Below are positions 52,911 to 61,320 of a DNA stretch of 64,000 bases, in pieces. The number at the start of each line of letters is the position of its first letter. Positions within the stretch are counted from its first letter, which is position 1. The stretch is from Planctomycetota bacterium. GTDB lineage: Bacteria > Planctomycetota > Phycisphaerae > Phycisphaerales > UBA1924. The stretch lies in assembly GCA_030950285.1 (NCBI GenBank), contig JAUZRR010000004.1, positions 1-64,000 of the forward strand, written 5' to 3'. The translations under genes and the position numbers were made by a program. The notes beneath the pieces were generated by a model. It made no database searches and was not told the origin of the DNA. It worked only from the letters and a program-made list of their open reading frames with translations.

Positions 52911-52920
52911 GGCGTATTGT

Positions 52921-54717
52921 CTACTCACCTTCCCAGGTGCTCTTGACGTGCAGCTCTTCCATCTGCGCGTCGCTGACTTCGCCGGGTGCGCCGCTCATGA
53001 GGTCGCCGCCGGTTTGGGTCTTGGGGAACGCGATGACATCGCGGATGTTGTCGGTGCCGCAGAGGTGCATGACGAGTCGGTCGAGCCCGAACGCGACGCC
53101 GCCGTGGGGTGGTGCGCCGAATCGGAGGGCGTCGAGCAGGAAGCTGAACTTTTCTGCGGCGTCCTCGGGGGAGATGCCCAGCAGCGTGAAGACCCTTTCC
53201 TGCACGTTTTTCTGGTGGATACGGATTGAGCCGCCGCCGATCTCCGAGCCGTTGACGACCATGTCGTAGCCGGCGCTGACGATGCCTTCGATGGTGTCGC
53301 GGTCGGCGGTGTCAGCTGCGAGGAAAGCGTCGAGTTGGTCGGGGTTGGGCGCGGTGAAGGGGTGGTGCAGCGAATAGAAACGGCCGTCGTCGTCGTCGTA
53401 CTCGAACATCGGGAAGTCGACGACCCAGAGGAAGTTCCACTTGCCTTGGGGGATGACATCCATGTCCTTGGCGACCTTGAGCCGCAGCTCGCCGAGGGCT
53501 TTGACGCAGGTCGAATAGGAGTCGGCACCGAACAGGATGGTGTCTCCCTCTTCGCAGCCGAGCCGCTCGGCAAGCTCAGCCGCGATCGGCTCGACGAACC
53601 GTGCGACGCCGGTTTCGAACGCGGTGCCGTTGTACTTGGAGACGGGGATGCCCCCTGCGCCGAACTGCTTGACGAACTCGCTGTAGCCGTCGGTGAGTTT
53701 GCGGGTGAGCTTTTTGGCCCCGCCGGGGACGCGGATGGCGCGGACCACGCCTCGATCTTTGTCGAGCGCACTCTTGAAGACGCCGAAGTCGGTTTTGGCT
53801 GCGAGGTCGGAGATATCCACGATTTCCAGCGAGAAACGGGTGTCCGGGCGGTCCGAGCCGAACCGGTCCATCGCGTCGCGGTAGGTGATGCGCTCAAAGG
53901 CGGGGGCGTCGTAGTCGAGCACGGCTTTCCACAGCGTGCGTGCAAACCCTTCCATCGTCTGCATCACGTCTTCACGATCGACAAACGACATCTCGCAGTC
54001 GATCTGGGTGAACTCGGCCTGCCGATCGGCGCGGGGGTCTTCGTCGCGGAAGCAGCGGCAGATCTGCAGATACTTCTCGCAGCCGGCGACCATGAGGATC
54101 TGCTTGAAGAGTTGCGGGCTCTGCGGCAGCGCATACCACTCGCCCGGCTGGAGTCGGCTGGGGACGACGAAGTCTCGCGCACCTTCGGGCGTGCTTTTGC
54201 AGAGGATGGGCGTCTCGATCTCGAGGAACCCCTGTTCGTCGAAATAGTCGCGGGCGATCTTGGTGACGCGGTGTCGGGTCCGGAGGATCTGCTGCATTTT
54301 GGGGCGGCGGAGATCGAGGTAGCGGTAACGGAGGCGGAGCTCTTCGCCGGGGAGGTTTTCTTCATCGCTGGGGAGGAAGGGCAGGGTATCGGTTTTGCCG
54401 AGGATCTGGACCGATTGGACGACGACTTCGATCTTGCCGGTCTCGAGCTTGGGGTTTGGGCCGCCGTCGCGTTCACGGACGACACCGGTCGCGACAACAA
54501 CATCCTCGTTCCTGATTTTGTCGGCCGCATCAACCAAGTCCTGGCTCGAATCCTCGGTGTCGAAGACGAGTTGGGTGAGGCCTTCGCGGTCGCGGAGGTC
54601 GACGAAGATGAGCCCGGTGCCGTGGTCGCGGAAGGCGTTGACCCATCCGGCGATGCTGACGGTCTGGCCGATGTGGGATTCACGAAGCTGGTTGCAATGG
54701 TGTGTACGTTGGAACAT
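52921..54717 (-). CDS. aspS: Aspartyl-tRNA synthetase
   Basis: 598 aa, class II enzyme of the long bacterial type. Anticodon-binding OB-fold: QTVSIAGWVNAFRDHGTGLI, FVDLRDREGLTQLVFD. Catalytic domain: YRYLDLRRPKMQQILRTRHR, FLEIETPILCKSTPEGARDF (motif 1), YALPQSPQLFKQILMVAGCE, CFRDEDPRADRQAEFTQID (motif 2), the GAD insertion in the centre, and GGVAFGLDRLVMHLCG (motif 3). ATG 54717 with CGGAGAT upstream is preferred to TTG 54726. Whether it also charges tRNA-Asn cannot be judged here. A TATACT box lies about 35 bp upstream. Confidence 0.96.
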   Translation of the reverse strand: MFQRTHHCNQLRESHIGQTVSIAGWVNAFRDHGTGLIFVDLRDREGLTQLVFDTEDSSQDLVDAADKIRNEDVVVATGVVRERDGGPNPKLETGKIEVVVQSVQILGKTDTLPFLPSDEENLPGEELRLRYRYLDLRRPKMQQILRTRHRVTKIARDYFDEQGFLEIETPILCKSTPEGARDFVVPSRLQPGEWYALPQSPQLFKQILMVAGCEKYLQICRCFRDEDPRADRQAEFTQIDCEMSFVDREDVMQTMEGFARTLWKAVLDYDAPAFERITYRDAMDRFGSDRPDTRFSLEIVDISDLAAKTDFGVFKSALDKDRGVVRAIRVPGGAKKLTRKLTDGYSEFVKQFGAGGIPVSKYNGTAFETGVARFVEPIAAELAERLGCEEGDTILFGADSYSTCVKALGELRLKVAKDMDVIPQGKWNFLWVVDFPMFEYDDDDGRFYSLHHPFTAPNPDQLDAFLAADTADRDTIEGIVSAGYDMVVNGSEIGGGSIRIHQKNVQERVFTLLGISPEDAAEKFSFLLDALRFGAPPHGGVAFGLDRLVMHLCGTDNIRDVIAFPKTQTGGDLMSGAPGEVSDAQMEELHVKSTWEGE

Positions 54718-54838
54718 GCCGAACAATCTCCGGATAAAGTCAGGTGGGCGGGAGTATAGGGAGGGGTGGGGTGCGCAACGATCGCAAGAAAGCCGAGGCG
54801 GGGCTCGGCTGGTGGGGGACTCGGACTGTTGGTGGAAC

Positions 54839-55303
54839 TCAGGCCGCCCGGTGATTCACGTCGTCGGCTCCGCGCGTGTCGTCGGCGGCGTCTTTTGCCC
54901 CGTTGATCATCGCGGCGCTGGTCCGATCAATGGCCCATGCCCAATCTTCGCGGAGTTGGGTTGTCCATGCGGCCCCCGAGGCTTGCTGGAGAGTCTCGAG
55001 CAGTTGCTCACGAAAGACCGGGTAGTGCTCGTCCAGAACGCCGCGTGCTTGATGGCTGGCACCTCGCCGCCGCATGGTGCTTTCGAGCATGCGGACATCG
55101 CTTATGTGCTTGACGATGAGGGAGAGTGCGGTCACGAGTTGATTTTTTTGCAGCTCGATATCGGTGGAGAACATGGGCTTGGCGTCAGGCCGGGCGGTGA
55201 AGAACCGGTGGTAGAAGGCCTCGACCGCCTCAGGGAGCCGAGGTCGGAGCTGGCGGAAGCTCATCCGTATCCGATTTTCTCGTCCGTGAGTTGAGTCTTG
55301 CAT
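54839..55303 (-). CDS. Single-domain globin
   Basis: 154 aa. Resembles the globin part of flavohemoglobins: LPEAVEAFYHRFFTARPDAK with PMF, NQLVTALSLIVKHISDVRML, then RRRGASHQARGVLDEHYPVF, where the His of ASHQ is the expected proximal heme ligand, and the last helices WTTQLREDWAWAIDRTSAAM. No reductase domain follows. Likely role: binding of O2 or NO detoxification with a separate reductase (inference). ATG 55303 keeps the A helix; MSFRQLRP at an internal Met would cut into it. Confidence 0.8.
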   Translation of the reverse strand: MQDSTHGRENRIRMSFRQLRPRLPEAVEAFYHRFFTARPDAKPMFSTDIELQKNQLVTALSLIVKHISDVRMLESTMRRRGASHQARGVLDEHYPVFREQLLETLQQASGAAWTTQLREDWAWAIDRTSAAMINGAKDAADDTRGADDVNHRAA

Positions 55304-55603
55304 TGTGGGATGTCCCGGTAAAACTGATGGTGATGGGGCCTGCCATGGTCATCGGCCTGATTGGAATGGGGCTGGAAGCGGTGATGGGAGGCTTGGGGCA
55401 ATCGGAGGGTTCCTCTCAATCGCCCATTTTTCCGGGGCGGCTGGGTTTGGCGTGAGAATTTGGGTGGTATCCGCCCGAGAGGGGTTCCGCTGCGGGCAAA
55501 GTTCTTGTAGACTGAAGGCACTGGACCCGATCGTCATGAAGCAGGCTCTGTGCCCTGTTTCGCGGGCCAGTTTCTGACCGAGAACGATGTTTTGGAGGTG
55601 GAT

Positions 55604-57244
55604 ATGCGCCTGAAGACCATGATTACCGCTGCCGGGGCCGCTCTGGCGATTTGCTCGATTGCGGCTGTTGCCAACGCCGGGGACGACAAACTCCACGGCG
55701 ACCTGCCCGTGGTGCTCGCCGATGCCCAGGAAAGCGAGCTTGTGCCCGTCACCATCGTGATGGTGGAGCAGGCCGAGGCGTTTGAGTTGACAGCGTTGCG
55801 TGCGATGACCAAGGACGCCCGCCGGCAGTTCGTCATCGACGCGCTGAAGGAAACCGCCAGCAGCACGCAAGGCGGCGTGCTCGAGATGCTCAACCAGGCC
55901 GAGCAGAACGGCGACGCCAGCACCATCAACCCGCTGTGGATCGCCAACGTGATCGCGGCTCGTGTGACTGCCGACGTGGCGTTGGAGATCGCGGCTCGCA
56001 ACGACGTGGCGTACCTCAACTACGACCGCCCCGTGGGGCAGGAAGTGTTCCCGACCCGCTTTGCTGAGCAGGCCGACACCGGGGGGCTTCTTGCCGCGGT
56101 CGAGTGCGGCACTGATATTATGAACGCGCCGGTCGCGTGGGCCAACGGGTACACGGGCGCAGGTATCACTGTTGGTGTCATCGACACCGGCACCTGCATC
56201 ACCCACCCAGACATCCAGAACCAGCTCTGGACCAACGCCGGAGAGATTCCCGGCAACGGGCAGGACGACGACGGGAACGGCTTTGTTGACGATGTCAACG
56301 GGTGGAGCTTCGACGGCGGCGGCAGCAACAGCAACATCAACGACACCAACGGGCACGGGTCGCACACCGCGGGCACTGTTGCGGGCGACGGCACCCAAGG
56401 TACGCAGTCCGGTATGGCACCCGACGCGGCGATCCAGACCGTCAAGTTCTGGAACAGCCTCTCGGGCGAGTCTGCCGCGTGGAACTGCATGCAGTACACC
56501 CTCGACAACGGTGCGGACCTGACTTCCAACTCCTACGGGTGGCTGCACGCGTGGAACCCGGATCGCGTGATGTGGCGGACGATTTCCGAGAATCAGTTCG
56601 CGGCGGGCCTCGTGCTCGTGTTTGCGGCTGGTAATGAAGGCTCGTCCTTCGGGATCGACAGTGTTCGCACGCCGGGCGATGTCCCCGACATGATCACCGT
56701 CGGTGCGACCGACTGCAACATGAACATCGCCAGTTTCTCAAGCCGCGGCCCGACGACGTGGGCCAACGTTCCCCCGTTCAGCGACTGGGCATTCCCCCCC
56801 GGCAAGCTGAAGCCCACGATCTCCGCGCCCGGCGTCAACACGCAGAGCCACAACCTTTGCAGCGGGTACCGCTCGCTGTCGGGCACGTCGATGGCGACGC
56901 CGCACGTCGCGGGTGCGGTTGCGTTGATGCTGCAGGCCAACCCCAACCTTGACCACTACGAGGTCAAGCAGATCCTCAAGGACATCGCCATCGACCGCGG
57001 CGCATCCGGCCCGGACAACACCTACGGCCACGGGTTCGTGGACGCCTGGGCCGCGGTGCAGGCCGCGATCGACGCTGGTTGTGCTGCCGACTTCAACGGC
57101 GACGGCAGCGTGAACACGCTCGACGTGCGCGACTTCCTCAACGCATGGACTGCCGGCGACGACGCTGCCGACTTCAACGGCGACGGCAGCGTGAACACGC
57201 TCGACGTCCTCGACTTCCTCAACGCCTGGAACACCGGCTGCTGA
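55604..57244 (+). CDS. Secreted subtilisin-like (S8) protease with dockerin-like tail
   Basis: 546 aa. Signal peptide AALAICSIAAVANAG; propeptide to about residue 150; catalytic triad Asp in ITVGVIDTGTCI, His in DTNGHGSHTAGTVAGD and Ser in LSGTSMATPHVAGAVAL, with the oxyanion Asn in VFAAGNEG. The domain contains a calcium-type DGNGFVDDVNGW insert. The C-terminus has two dockerin-like repeats (DFNGDGSVNTLDVRDFLNAW and DFNGDGSVNTLDVLDFLNAW) encoded by near-identical 81-bp units. GGAGG is placed 5 nt before ATG 55604. TAGACT (55508-55513) is a possible -10. A terminator follows at once, so it is monocistronic. Confidence 0.92.
   Translation: MRLKTMITAAGAALAICSIAAVANAGDDKLHGDLPVVLADAQESELVPVTIVMVEQAEAFELTALRAMTKDARRQFVIDALKETASSTQGGVLEMLNQAEQNGDASTINPLWIANVIAARVTADVALEIAARNDVAYLNYDRPVGQEVFPTRFAEQADTGGLLAAVECGTDIMNAPVAWANGYTGAGITVGVIDTGTCITHPDIQNQLWTNAGEIPGNGQDDDGNGFVDDVNGWSFDGGGSNSNINDTNGHGSHTAGTVAGDGTQGTQSGMAPDAAIQTVKFWNSLSGESAAWNCMQYTLDNGADLTSNSYGWLHAWNPDRVMWRTISENQFAAGLVLVFAAGNEGSSFGIDSVRTPGDVPDMITVGATDCNMNIASFSSRGPTTWANVPPFSDWAFPPGKLKPTISAPGVNTQSHNLCSGYRSLSGTSMATPHVAGAVALMLQANPNLDHYEVKQILKDIAIDRGASGPDNTYGHGFVDAWAAVQAAIDAGCAADFNGDGSVNTLDVRDFLNAWTAGDDAADFNGDGSVNTLDVLDFLNAWNTGC
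57083..57207 (+). repeat. 81-bp near-identical dockerin-coding repeat
   Basis: A 44-bp block at 57083-57126 recurs without change at 57164-57207, offset 81 bp (27 codons). The rest of the unit differs by a few bases. This suggests recent duplication or gene conversion of the dockerin half. Confidence 0.85.
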
Positions 57245-57272
57245 GCCGACGTTCAACCCTTCCCAACACACA

Positions 57273-57304
57273 AACACCCCGCCGAGGTCGGCGGGGTGTT
57301 TTTT
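57273..57304 (+). terminator. Terminator of the subtilase gene
   Basis: AACACCCCGCCGA-GG-TCGGCGGGGTGTT followed by TTTTTG, 28 bp after the stop. Confidence 0.94.
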
Positions 57305-57324
57305 GTTGGTGACGGTCGTGGTGT

Positions 57325-57411
57325 CCCCTCGCTCGCGCGAGGGGCTAAGCATACAGCACTTCCCCCGGAGATGCAGAGGGGCTTCACAGAGCCCCTCGCG
57401 CGCGCGAGGGG
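57325..57411. repeat. Paired palindrome element, copy 2
   Basis: CCCCTCGCTCGCGCGAGGGG (57325-57344) and CCCCTCGCGCGCGCGAGGGG (57392-57411) flank about 47 bp. As in the copy at 46861-46951, ACAGAG comes directly before the second palindrome, while the interior is different. Confidence 0.8.
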
Positions 57412-57442
57412 ACATCGCTTTACCTTGGAAGAGCCGAGCGAT

Positions 57443-58423
57443 CTATTTCTCTCTCGTGTTCGCGGCGATCGCGTCGTCCAGCATCCCGACGAGTTCGTCC
57501 CGCGTGAACGAGTGGGCGTGGTCGTCGTTCATCTGGGCGGCACGGCTCAGGATCGAGCGGATGGTCATCTCCGCTTCGCCCCGGTTGGGCACGACCATGT
57601 ACCGGCGCTTGGGGTGCTCCGAGGTCAGCGCATCGAGAAACGCCTCGGCGACCTCGTCGGGGTCTTTGTACTGGCTGCGGTCCATCGGCATGGACATGAA
57701 CCCGTCCATGCGGTCTTTGTACCGCGAGCCTTCCGTCGTGTAGCCGTTCTCGACCAGGCGGTCCCGCAGGCTGGTCATGATCCTGGACTTGTAGTTGCCC
57801 GGGTCGATCACGCTCACACCGACGCCGAACGGTGCCAACTCGGCTGCGAGTGTGTCGGTGAACGCCTCGATCGCGTGCTTGCTCATCGAGTACGGCCCGC
57901 CGAGCCCCCACGCGAGCGAGCCCGAGATCGAGCCGGTGGTGGTGATGCGTCCTTTGCTCTCGATGATCATCGGGGCAAAGGCTTTGGTCACGCGGTAGGG
58001 GCCGTAGATATTGACGTCGAACTGAAAGTCGAGGTCGTCCTCGCGTGCTTCGATCAGCGGCGCAACCACCGCGACCCCGGCGTTGTTGATCAGCGCGTAG
58101 AGCCCGCGCCCGCCGTCCCGGACAGTCTCGACCGCAGCGGCGATCTCGTCGGCGTCGGTCACGTCGAGGCGGATCGCCTGGATGTTGTCGATCGCGTCGA
58201 GCTCTGCAAGATCGCTTGCTTTCCGCGCCCCGGCATAGACATAAAACCCCTCGGCGGCGAGCAACTCGGCGGTGGTGCGGCCGATGCCCGAGCTCGCGCC
58301 GGTGATGAGGACAGCCCGTTGCTCGGGTGTGTCGTCGCTGGCTGGTTGGGCGGTTGCGTGGTGCGTGGGGGAGAGCAGTGCCGCGCTGGCGATCGCTGTG
58401 AGAAACAGCTTGGGGAGGTGCAT
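57443..58423 (-). CDS. Exported short-chain dehydrogenase/reductase
   Basis: 326 aa. Classical SDR: cofactor loop AVLITGASSGIGRTTAELLA, the NNAG motif ALINNAGVAVVAPL, the catalytic Ser in TTGSISGSLAWG, and Tyr-x3-Lys in GPYSMSKHAIEAF. In front lies a signal peptide (MHLPKLFLTAIASAALLSPT, then HHATAQ), so the enzyme seems to be exported, which is rare for NAD(P)-dependent SDRs. AAGGAG lies before ATG 58423, confirming that this start is translated. A tail with helical SILSRAAQMNDDHAHSFTRD closes the protein. Substrate unknown. Confidence 0.85.
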   Translation of the reverse strand: MHLPKLFLTAIASAALLSPTHHATAQPASDDTPEQRAVLITGASSGIGRTTAELLAAEGFYVYAGARKASDLAELDAIDNIQAIRLDVTDADEIAAAVETVRDGGRGLYALINNAGVAVVAPLIEAREDDLDFQFDVNIYGPYRVTKAFAPMIIESKGRITTTGSISGSLAWGLGGPYSMSKHAIEAFTDTLAAELAPFGVGVSVIDPGNYKSRIMTSLRDRLVENGYTTEGSRYKDRMDGFMSMPMDRSQYKDPDEVAEAFLDALTSEHPKRRYMVVPNRGEAEMTIRSILSRAAQMNDDHAHSFTRDELVGMLDDAIAANTREK

Positions 58424-58558
58424 GGTGGGCTCCTTGTGTGGTGAGTGGTGCGTGTTGTCGACAAGAACAGGTTACCGGAACCATGTCGGGACGGTGGGCG
58501 GAAAGTCTTGCAACGGTGCAGGTGTCGGGAATGAGTCGGTGCGATCTCGGTGAGCGAT

Positions 58559-58635
58559 CCCTGAGCGCAAGCTCCGGATACCCGCGTAGGCGGCTGTGTG
58601 AGAACGCAAAAAGAAACCCGAGCTTGCGCTCAGGG
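58559..58635. repeat. Long inverted repeat between thiolase and exported SDR
   Basis: CCCTGAGCGCAAGCTC (58559-58574) and its perfect complement GAGCTTGCGCTCAGGG (58620-58635) are separated by 45 bp. The arms extend three more bases with one mismatch. It could fold into a long hairpin ending thiolase transcription. Confidence 0.75.
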
Positions 58636-58691
58636 CTCGTGGTTCTTGACTTTGTTGTTCTTGAATCAACAGAGAATCGAGCGAGATGCTC

Positions 58692-59885
58692 TTACATCTC
58701 GACGATCAGCGCCACGCTGTTCCCGCCGCCGAGGCACAGCCCGGCGAGGCCGCGCTTGGTGCCTGTCCGCTGCATCTGGTGGAGCAGGGTGACGAGGATG
58801 CGCGCGCCGCTGGCCCCGATGGGGTGCCCCAGCGCCACGCCGCCGCCGGCGATGTTGACCTTGTCCTCGGGGATGCCGAGTGCCTTGATGTTGCACAGCG
58901 CCTGGGCGGCGAAGGCTTCGTTGAGCTCGAAGAGGTCGATGTCGTTGACGCCGATGCCGGCTTTCTCACAGGCTTGTTGGACGCCCGAGATGGGTGCTTC
59001 GAAGATGTCCTTGGGGTCCACGCCGCTGGTGGCGTAGGCGGTGATGCGGGCGAGCGGGGTGAGCCCGAGTTCGCTGGCTTTGGTTTCGCTCATGACGCAG
59101 ACTGCTGCGGCGCCGTCGGAGATCTGGCTGGCGTTGCCCGCGGTGACGGTGCCCTCTTTGCCGAACGCGGGGCGGAGCTTGCCGAGTCCCGCAGCGGTGG
59201 AGTCGGGGCGGATGCCTTCGTCGGCCGAGACGCCGCCCTCGGGGCCGGGTGCTTTGCGGTTACCGACCTGTGCGCCGGTGAGCGGCACGATCTCGTCCTT
59301 GAACCAGCCCTCGGCGGTTGCGTTGGCGGCGCGCTGGTGGCTCTGGGCGGCGAATCTGTCCTGTTCGTCGCGGCTGATGTTGTGCTTTTCGGCGATCCAG
59401 TCGGCGGCACAGCCCATCGCCCAGTGCTCGAATGGGCAGGTCAGGCCGTCGGCCTGCATGTGGTCGATGAGCGCGCCGTCGCCGAACTTGATGCCTGCGC
59501 GAACGTGGGCGAAGTGGGGGGCTCGGGTCATGTTCTCGATGCCCCCGGCGATGACGCAGTGGTTGTCGCCGGCTTTGATGCTCTGGGCGGCCATCATGAC
59601 GGCTTCGAGCCCCGAGCCGCAGACTTTGTTGATGGTCTTGGCGCTGAGGGTCGTGGGCAGGCCGCTCTTGAGCCCGACCTGGCGGGCGGGGTTTTGGCCG
59701 ACACCGGCTTGCAGGACGCACCCCATGACGCACTCATCGACGGCGTCCTTGATCGCGGGGGATTGCTCGAACATCGCCGAGAGCACCGCGGCGCCCAGGT
59801 CCGGCGAGGGGACTCTGCTGAACCCGCCGAGGAATCGGCCGATTGGTGTGCGTCTGGCAGCGACGATCACTGGCTGTGCGGACAT
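58692..59885 (-). CDS. Acetyl-CoA acetyltransferase (thiolase)
   Basis: 397 aa. Catalytic Cys in TINKVCGSGLEAVMMAAQSI, NEAF motif in DLFELNEAFAAQALCNIKAL, His in GGGVALGHPIGASGARI and second Cys in GLCLGGGNSVALIVEM. Condenses or cleaves acetoacetyl-CoA; whether it serves beta-oxidation or biosynthesis is not decided by sequence. ATG 59885 (MSAQPVIVAARRTPIGRFLG) is preceded by GAGGGAAG. The frame is open further upstream without family similarity. The MscS gene diverges from it. Confidence 0.93.
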   Translation of the reverse strand: MSAQPVIVAARRTPIGRFLGGFSRVPSPDLGAAVLSAMFEQSPAIKDAVDECVMGCVLQAGVGQNPARQVGLKSGLPTTLSAKTINKVCGSGLEAVMMAAQSIKAGDNHCVIAGGIENMTRAPHFAHVRAGIKFGDGALIDHMQADGLTCPFEHWAMGCAADWIAEKHNISRDEQDRFAAQSHQRAANATAEGWFKDEIVPLTGAQVGNRKAPGPEGGVSADEGIRPDSTAAGLGKLRPAFGKEGTVTAGNASQISDGAAAVCVMSETKASELGLTPLARITAYATSGVDPKDIFEAPISGVQQACEKAGIGVNDIDLFELNEAFAAQALCNIKALGIPEDKVNIAGGGVALGHPIGASGARILVTLLHQMQRTGTKRGLAGLCLGGGNSVALIVEM

Positions 59886-60051
59886 GTGTGCTTCCCTCTG
59901 GTCTGGTTGGAGCGTGGTCTTTGCGAATGTCGGAGCGTTGCGTCCCCGCGGCCCGTCTGCCGGGGGTGGCGTTCTCTGGGCAGAGTCTAGGCCCGGGGGT
60001 GTGAAGCTCGCGCCTGTGGTCGTCGCCGATGGGCGGGCCGTACAGTCGGGC

Positions 60052-61281
60052 ATGATTTTCCAGGACGAACTGCCGCAGCCGTTGGGCCCCGATATTCCTG
60101 TCGCGACCGAGGGGGACACGCTGGATGCGATCGAGGGTGCGATCGACGATCTCGGCGTGCAGTCCCAGAAGTTTGTGGATCTGATATCGAGCCAGTGGGA
60201 GAGCATTTCCAGGTTCGCGATCGTTGCTGCGCTCGCGGTGGTCTTTGTGCTCGTGGTGCATTATGTGGTGTTTGCGATCGCCCGTCGTGCCGCGATGAAG
60301 ACGAAGCTGAAGGGGGATGAGATCATCGTTCGCCTGCTGCGTGGGCCGAGTCGGCTCATTCTCGCGTTGCTGGCGGTGTACTTTGTGCTTCCACAGGCGC
60401 AGCTCAGCGATGCTGCGCTCGGGCTGGTCCGGCACGGGATCTCGCTGCTGCTGATCGCGGCGATGACATGGCTTGTGGTCCGGATCATCCAGTCGATCTC
60501 GCAGTTTGTGCTCGCCCAGTACGAATCGGGCACACTCTTTGACACCCGGGCCCGCCGCGTGCAGACGCAGATGCGTGTCCTGAGCCGTATCCTGAGTGTC
60601 GTCGCGGTGATCGTCGGCGTCGCGGCTGCGCTGATGACCTTTGACACCATCAAGCAGCTCGGCGCGTCGATCCTCGCGTCGGCGGGCATCACCGGGCTGA
60701 TCGTCGGGCTTGCGGCGCAGAAGGTCATCGCGAACTTCCTTGCGGGGCTCCAGATCGCGTTCACCGGCCCGATCAATATCGGGGACGTGGTGGTCATCGA
60801 CGGTGAGTGGGGGCGTATCGAGGAGATCACGACGACGTATGTCATCCTCAAGATCTGGGACGAGCGCCGGCTCATCGTGCCGTTCTCGAAGATCATTGAC
60901 AGCACGTTCTACAACTGGTCGCGCACTTCGAGCGAGGTGCTGGGCACGATCTATATCTATACCGATTATCAGGTCCCGATCGACGCGGTCCGCGCCGAAA
61001 CGGTGCGGATTGTCAACGCTTCTGCGCACTGGGACGGTCGGACCTGCGGCCTGGTGGTGACCGACGCCACCGAGCGTGCGGTCGAGCTCCGCGTCGTGAT
61101 TTCCGCGGCCGACGGGTCAAAGCAGTGGGATCTCCGCTGTGAGGTCCGCGAGAAGCTCATCAAGTATCTGCAACGGGAGCATCCCGAGTGCCTCCCGCGC
61201 ACCCGTATGGTCATCGCCGACGAACGCGTAGACAAATCAAAAGGCACGATCTTCAACCCGACGGGGCCTGTGCCTGATTGA
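60052..61281 (+). CDS. Small-conductance mechanosensitive channel family protein
   Basis: 409 aa. Three or four membrane segments (FAIVAALAVVFVLVVHYVVF, LALLAVYFVLPQ, ISLLLIAAMTWLVVRIIQSI) precede the pore helix ASILASAGITGLIVGLAAQK with VIANFLAGLQIAFT, and the beta domain INIGDVVVIDGEWGRIEEIT. An amphipathic N-terminal segment (DTLDAIEGAIDDLGVQSQKF) is present. Protects against osmotic downshift. ATG 60052 has no Shine-Dalgarno, and TACAGT ends 5 nt upstream, the leaderless pattern. The frame is open from 59041, but that part lies over the thiolase gene and has no family features. Confidence 0.88.
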   Translation: MIFQDELPQPLGPDIPVATEGDTLDAIEGAIDDLGVQSQKFVDLISSQWESISRFAIVAALAVVFVLVVHYVVFAIARRAAMKTKLKGDEIIVRLLRGPSRLILALLAVYFVLPQAQLSDAALGLVRHGISLLLIAAMTWLVVRIIQSISQFVLAQYESGTLFDTRARRVQTQMRVLSRILSVVAVIVGVAAALMTFDTIKQLGASILASAGITGLIVGLAAQKVIANFLAGLQIAFTGPINIGDVVVIDGEWGRIEEITTTYVILKIWDERRLIVPFSKIIDSTFYNWSRTSSEVLGTIYIYTDYQVPIDAVRAETVRIVNASAHWDGRTCGLVVTDATERAVELRVVISAADGSKQWDLRCEVREKLIKYLQREHPECLPRTRMVIADERVDKSKGTIFNPTGPVPD

Positions 61282-61320
61282 GCACTGCCCGGGCTTCGTG
61301 CGGGCAGACCGCCGTACGAT

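Larger units (their letters stand above)
52263..52912. mobile_element. RAYT-type unit bounded by inverted REP-like ends
   Basis: About 650 bp holding one transposase-like gene. The left end (52265-52318) and right end (52853-52910) are imperfect inverted copies with a 25-bp perfectly matching core (52294-52318 against 52853-52877). Each end has two copies of a TTGAC-N-CC-N-N-ACCTG-like word (for example 52263-52277 and 52284-52298) and an ACCT/AGGT stem. The right end stops about 10 bp from the aspS stop codon, and the left end lies about 90 bp from the prpD-like start. I see no clear target duplication. Confidence 0.75.

Noticed and set aside
59041-60051. Upstream extension of the MscS frame
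   Set aside because: Lies antisense to the thiolase and lacks channel features; the promoter-like TACAGT and ATG at 60052 fit the family start.
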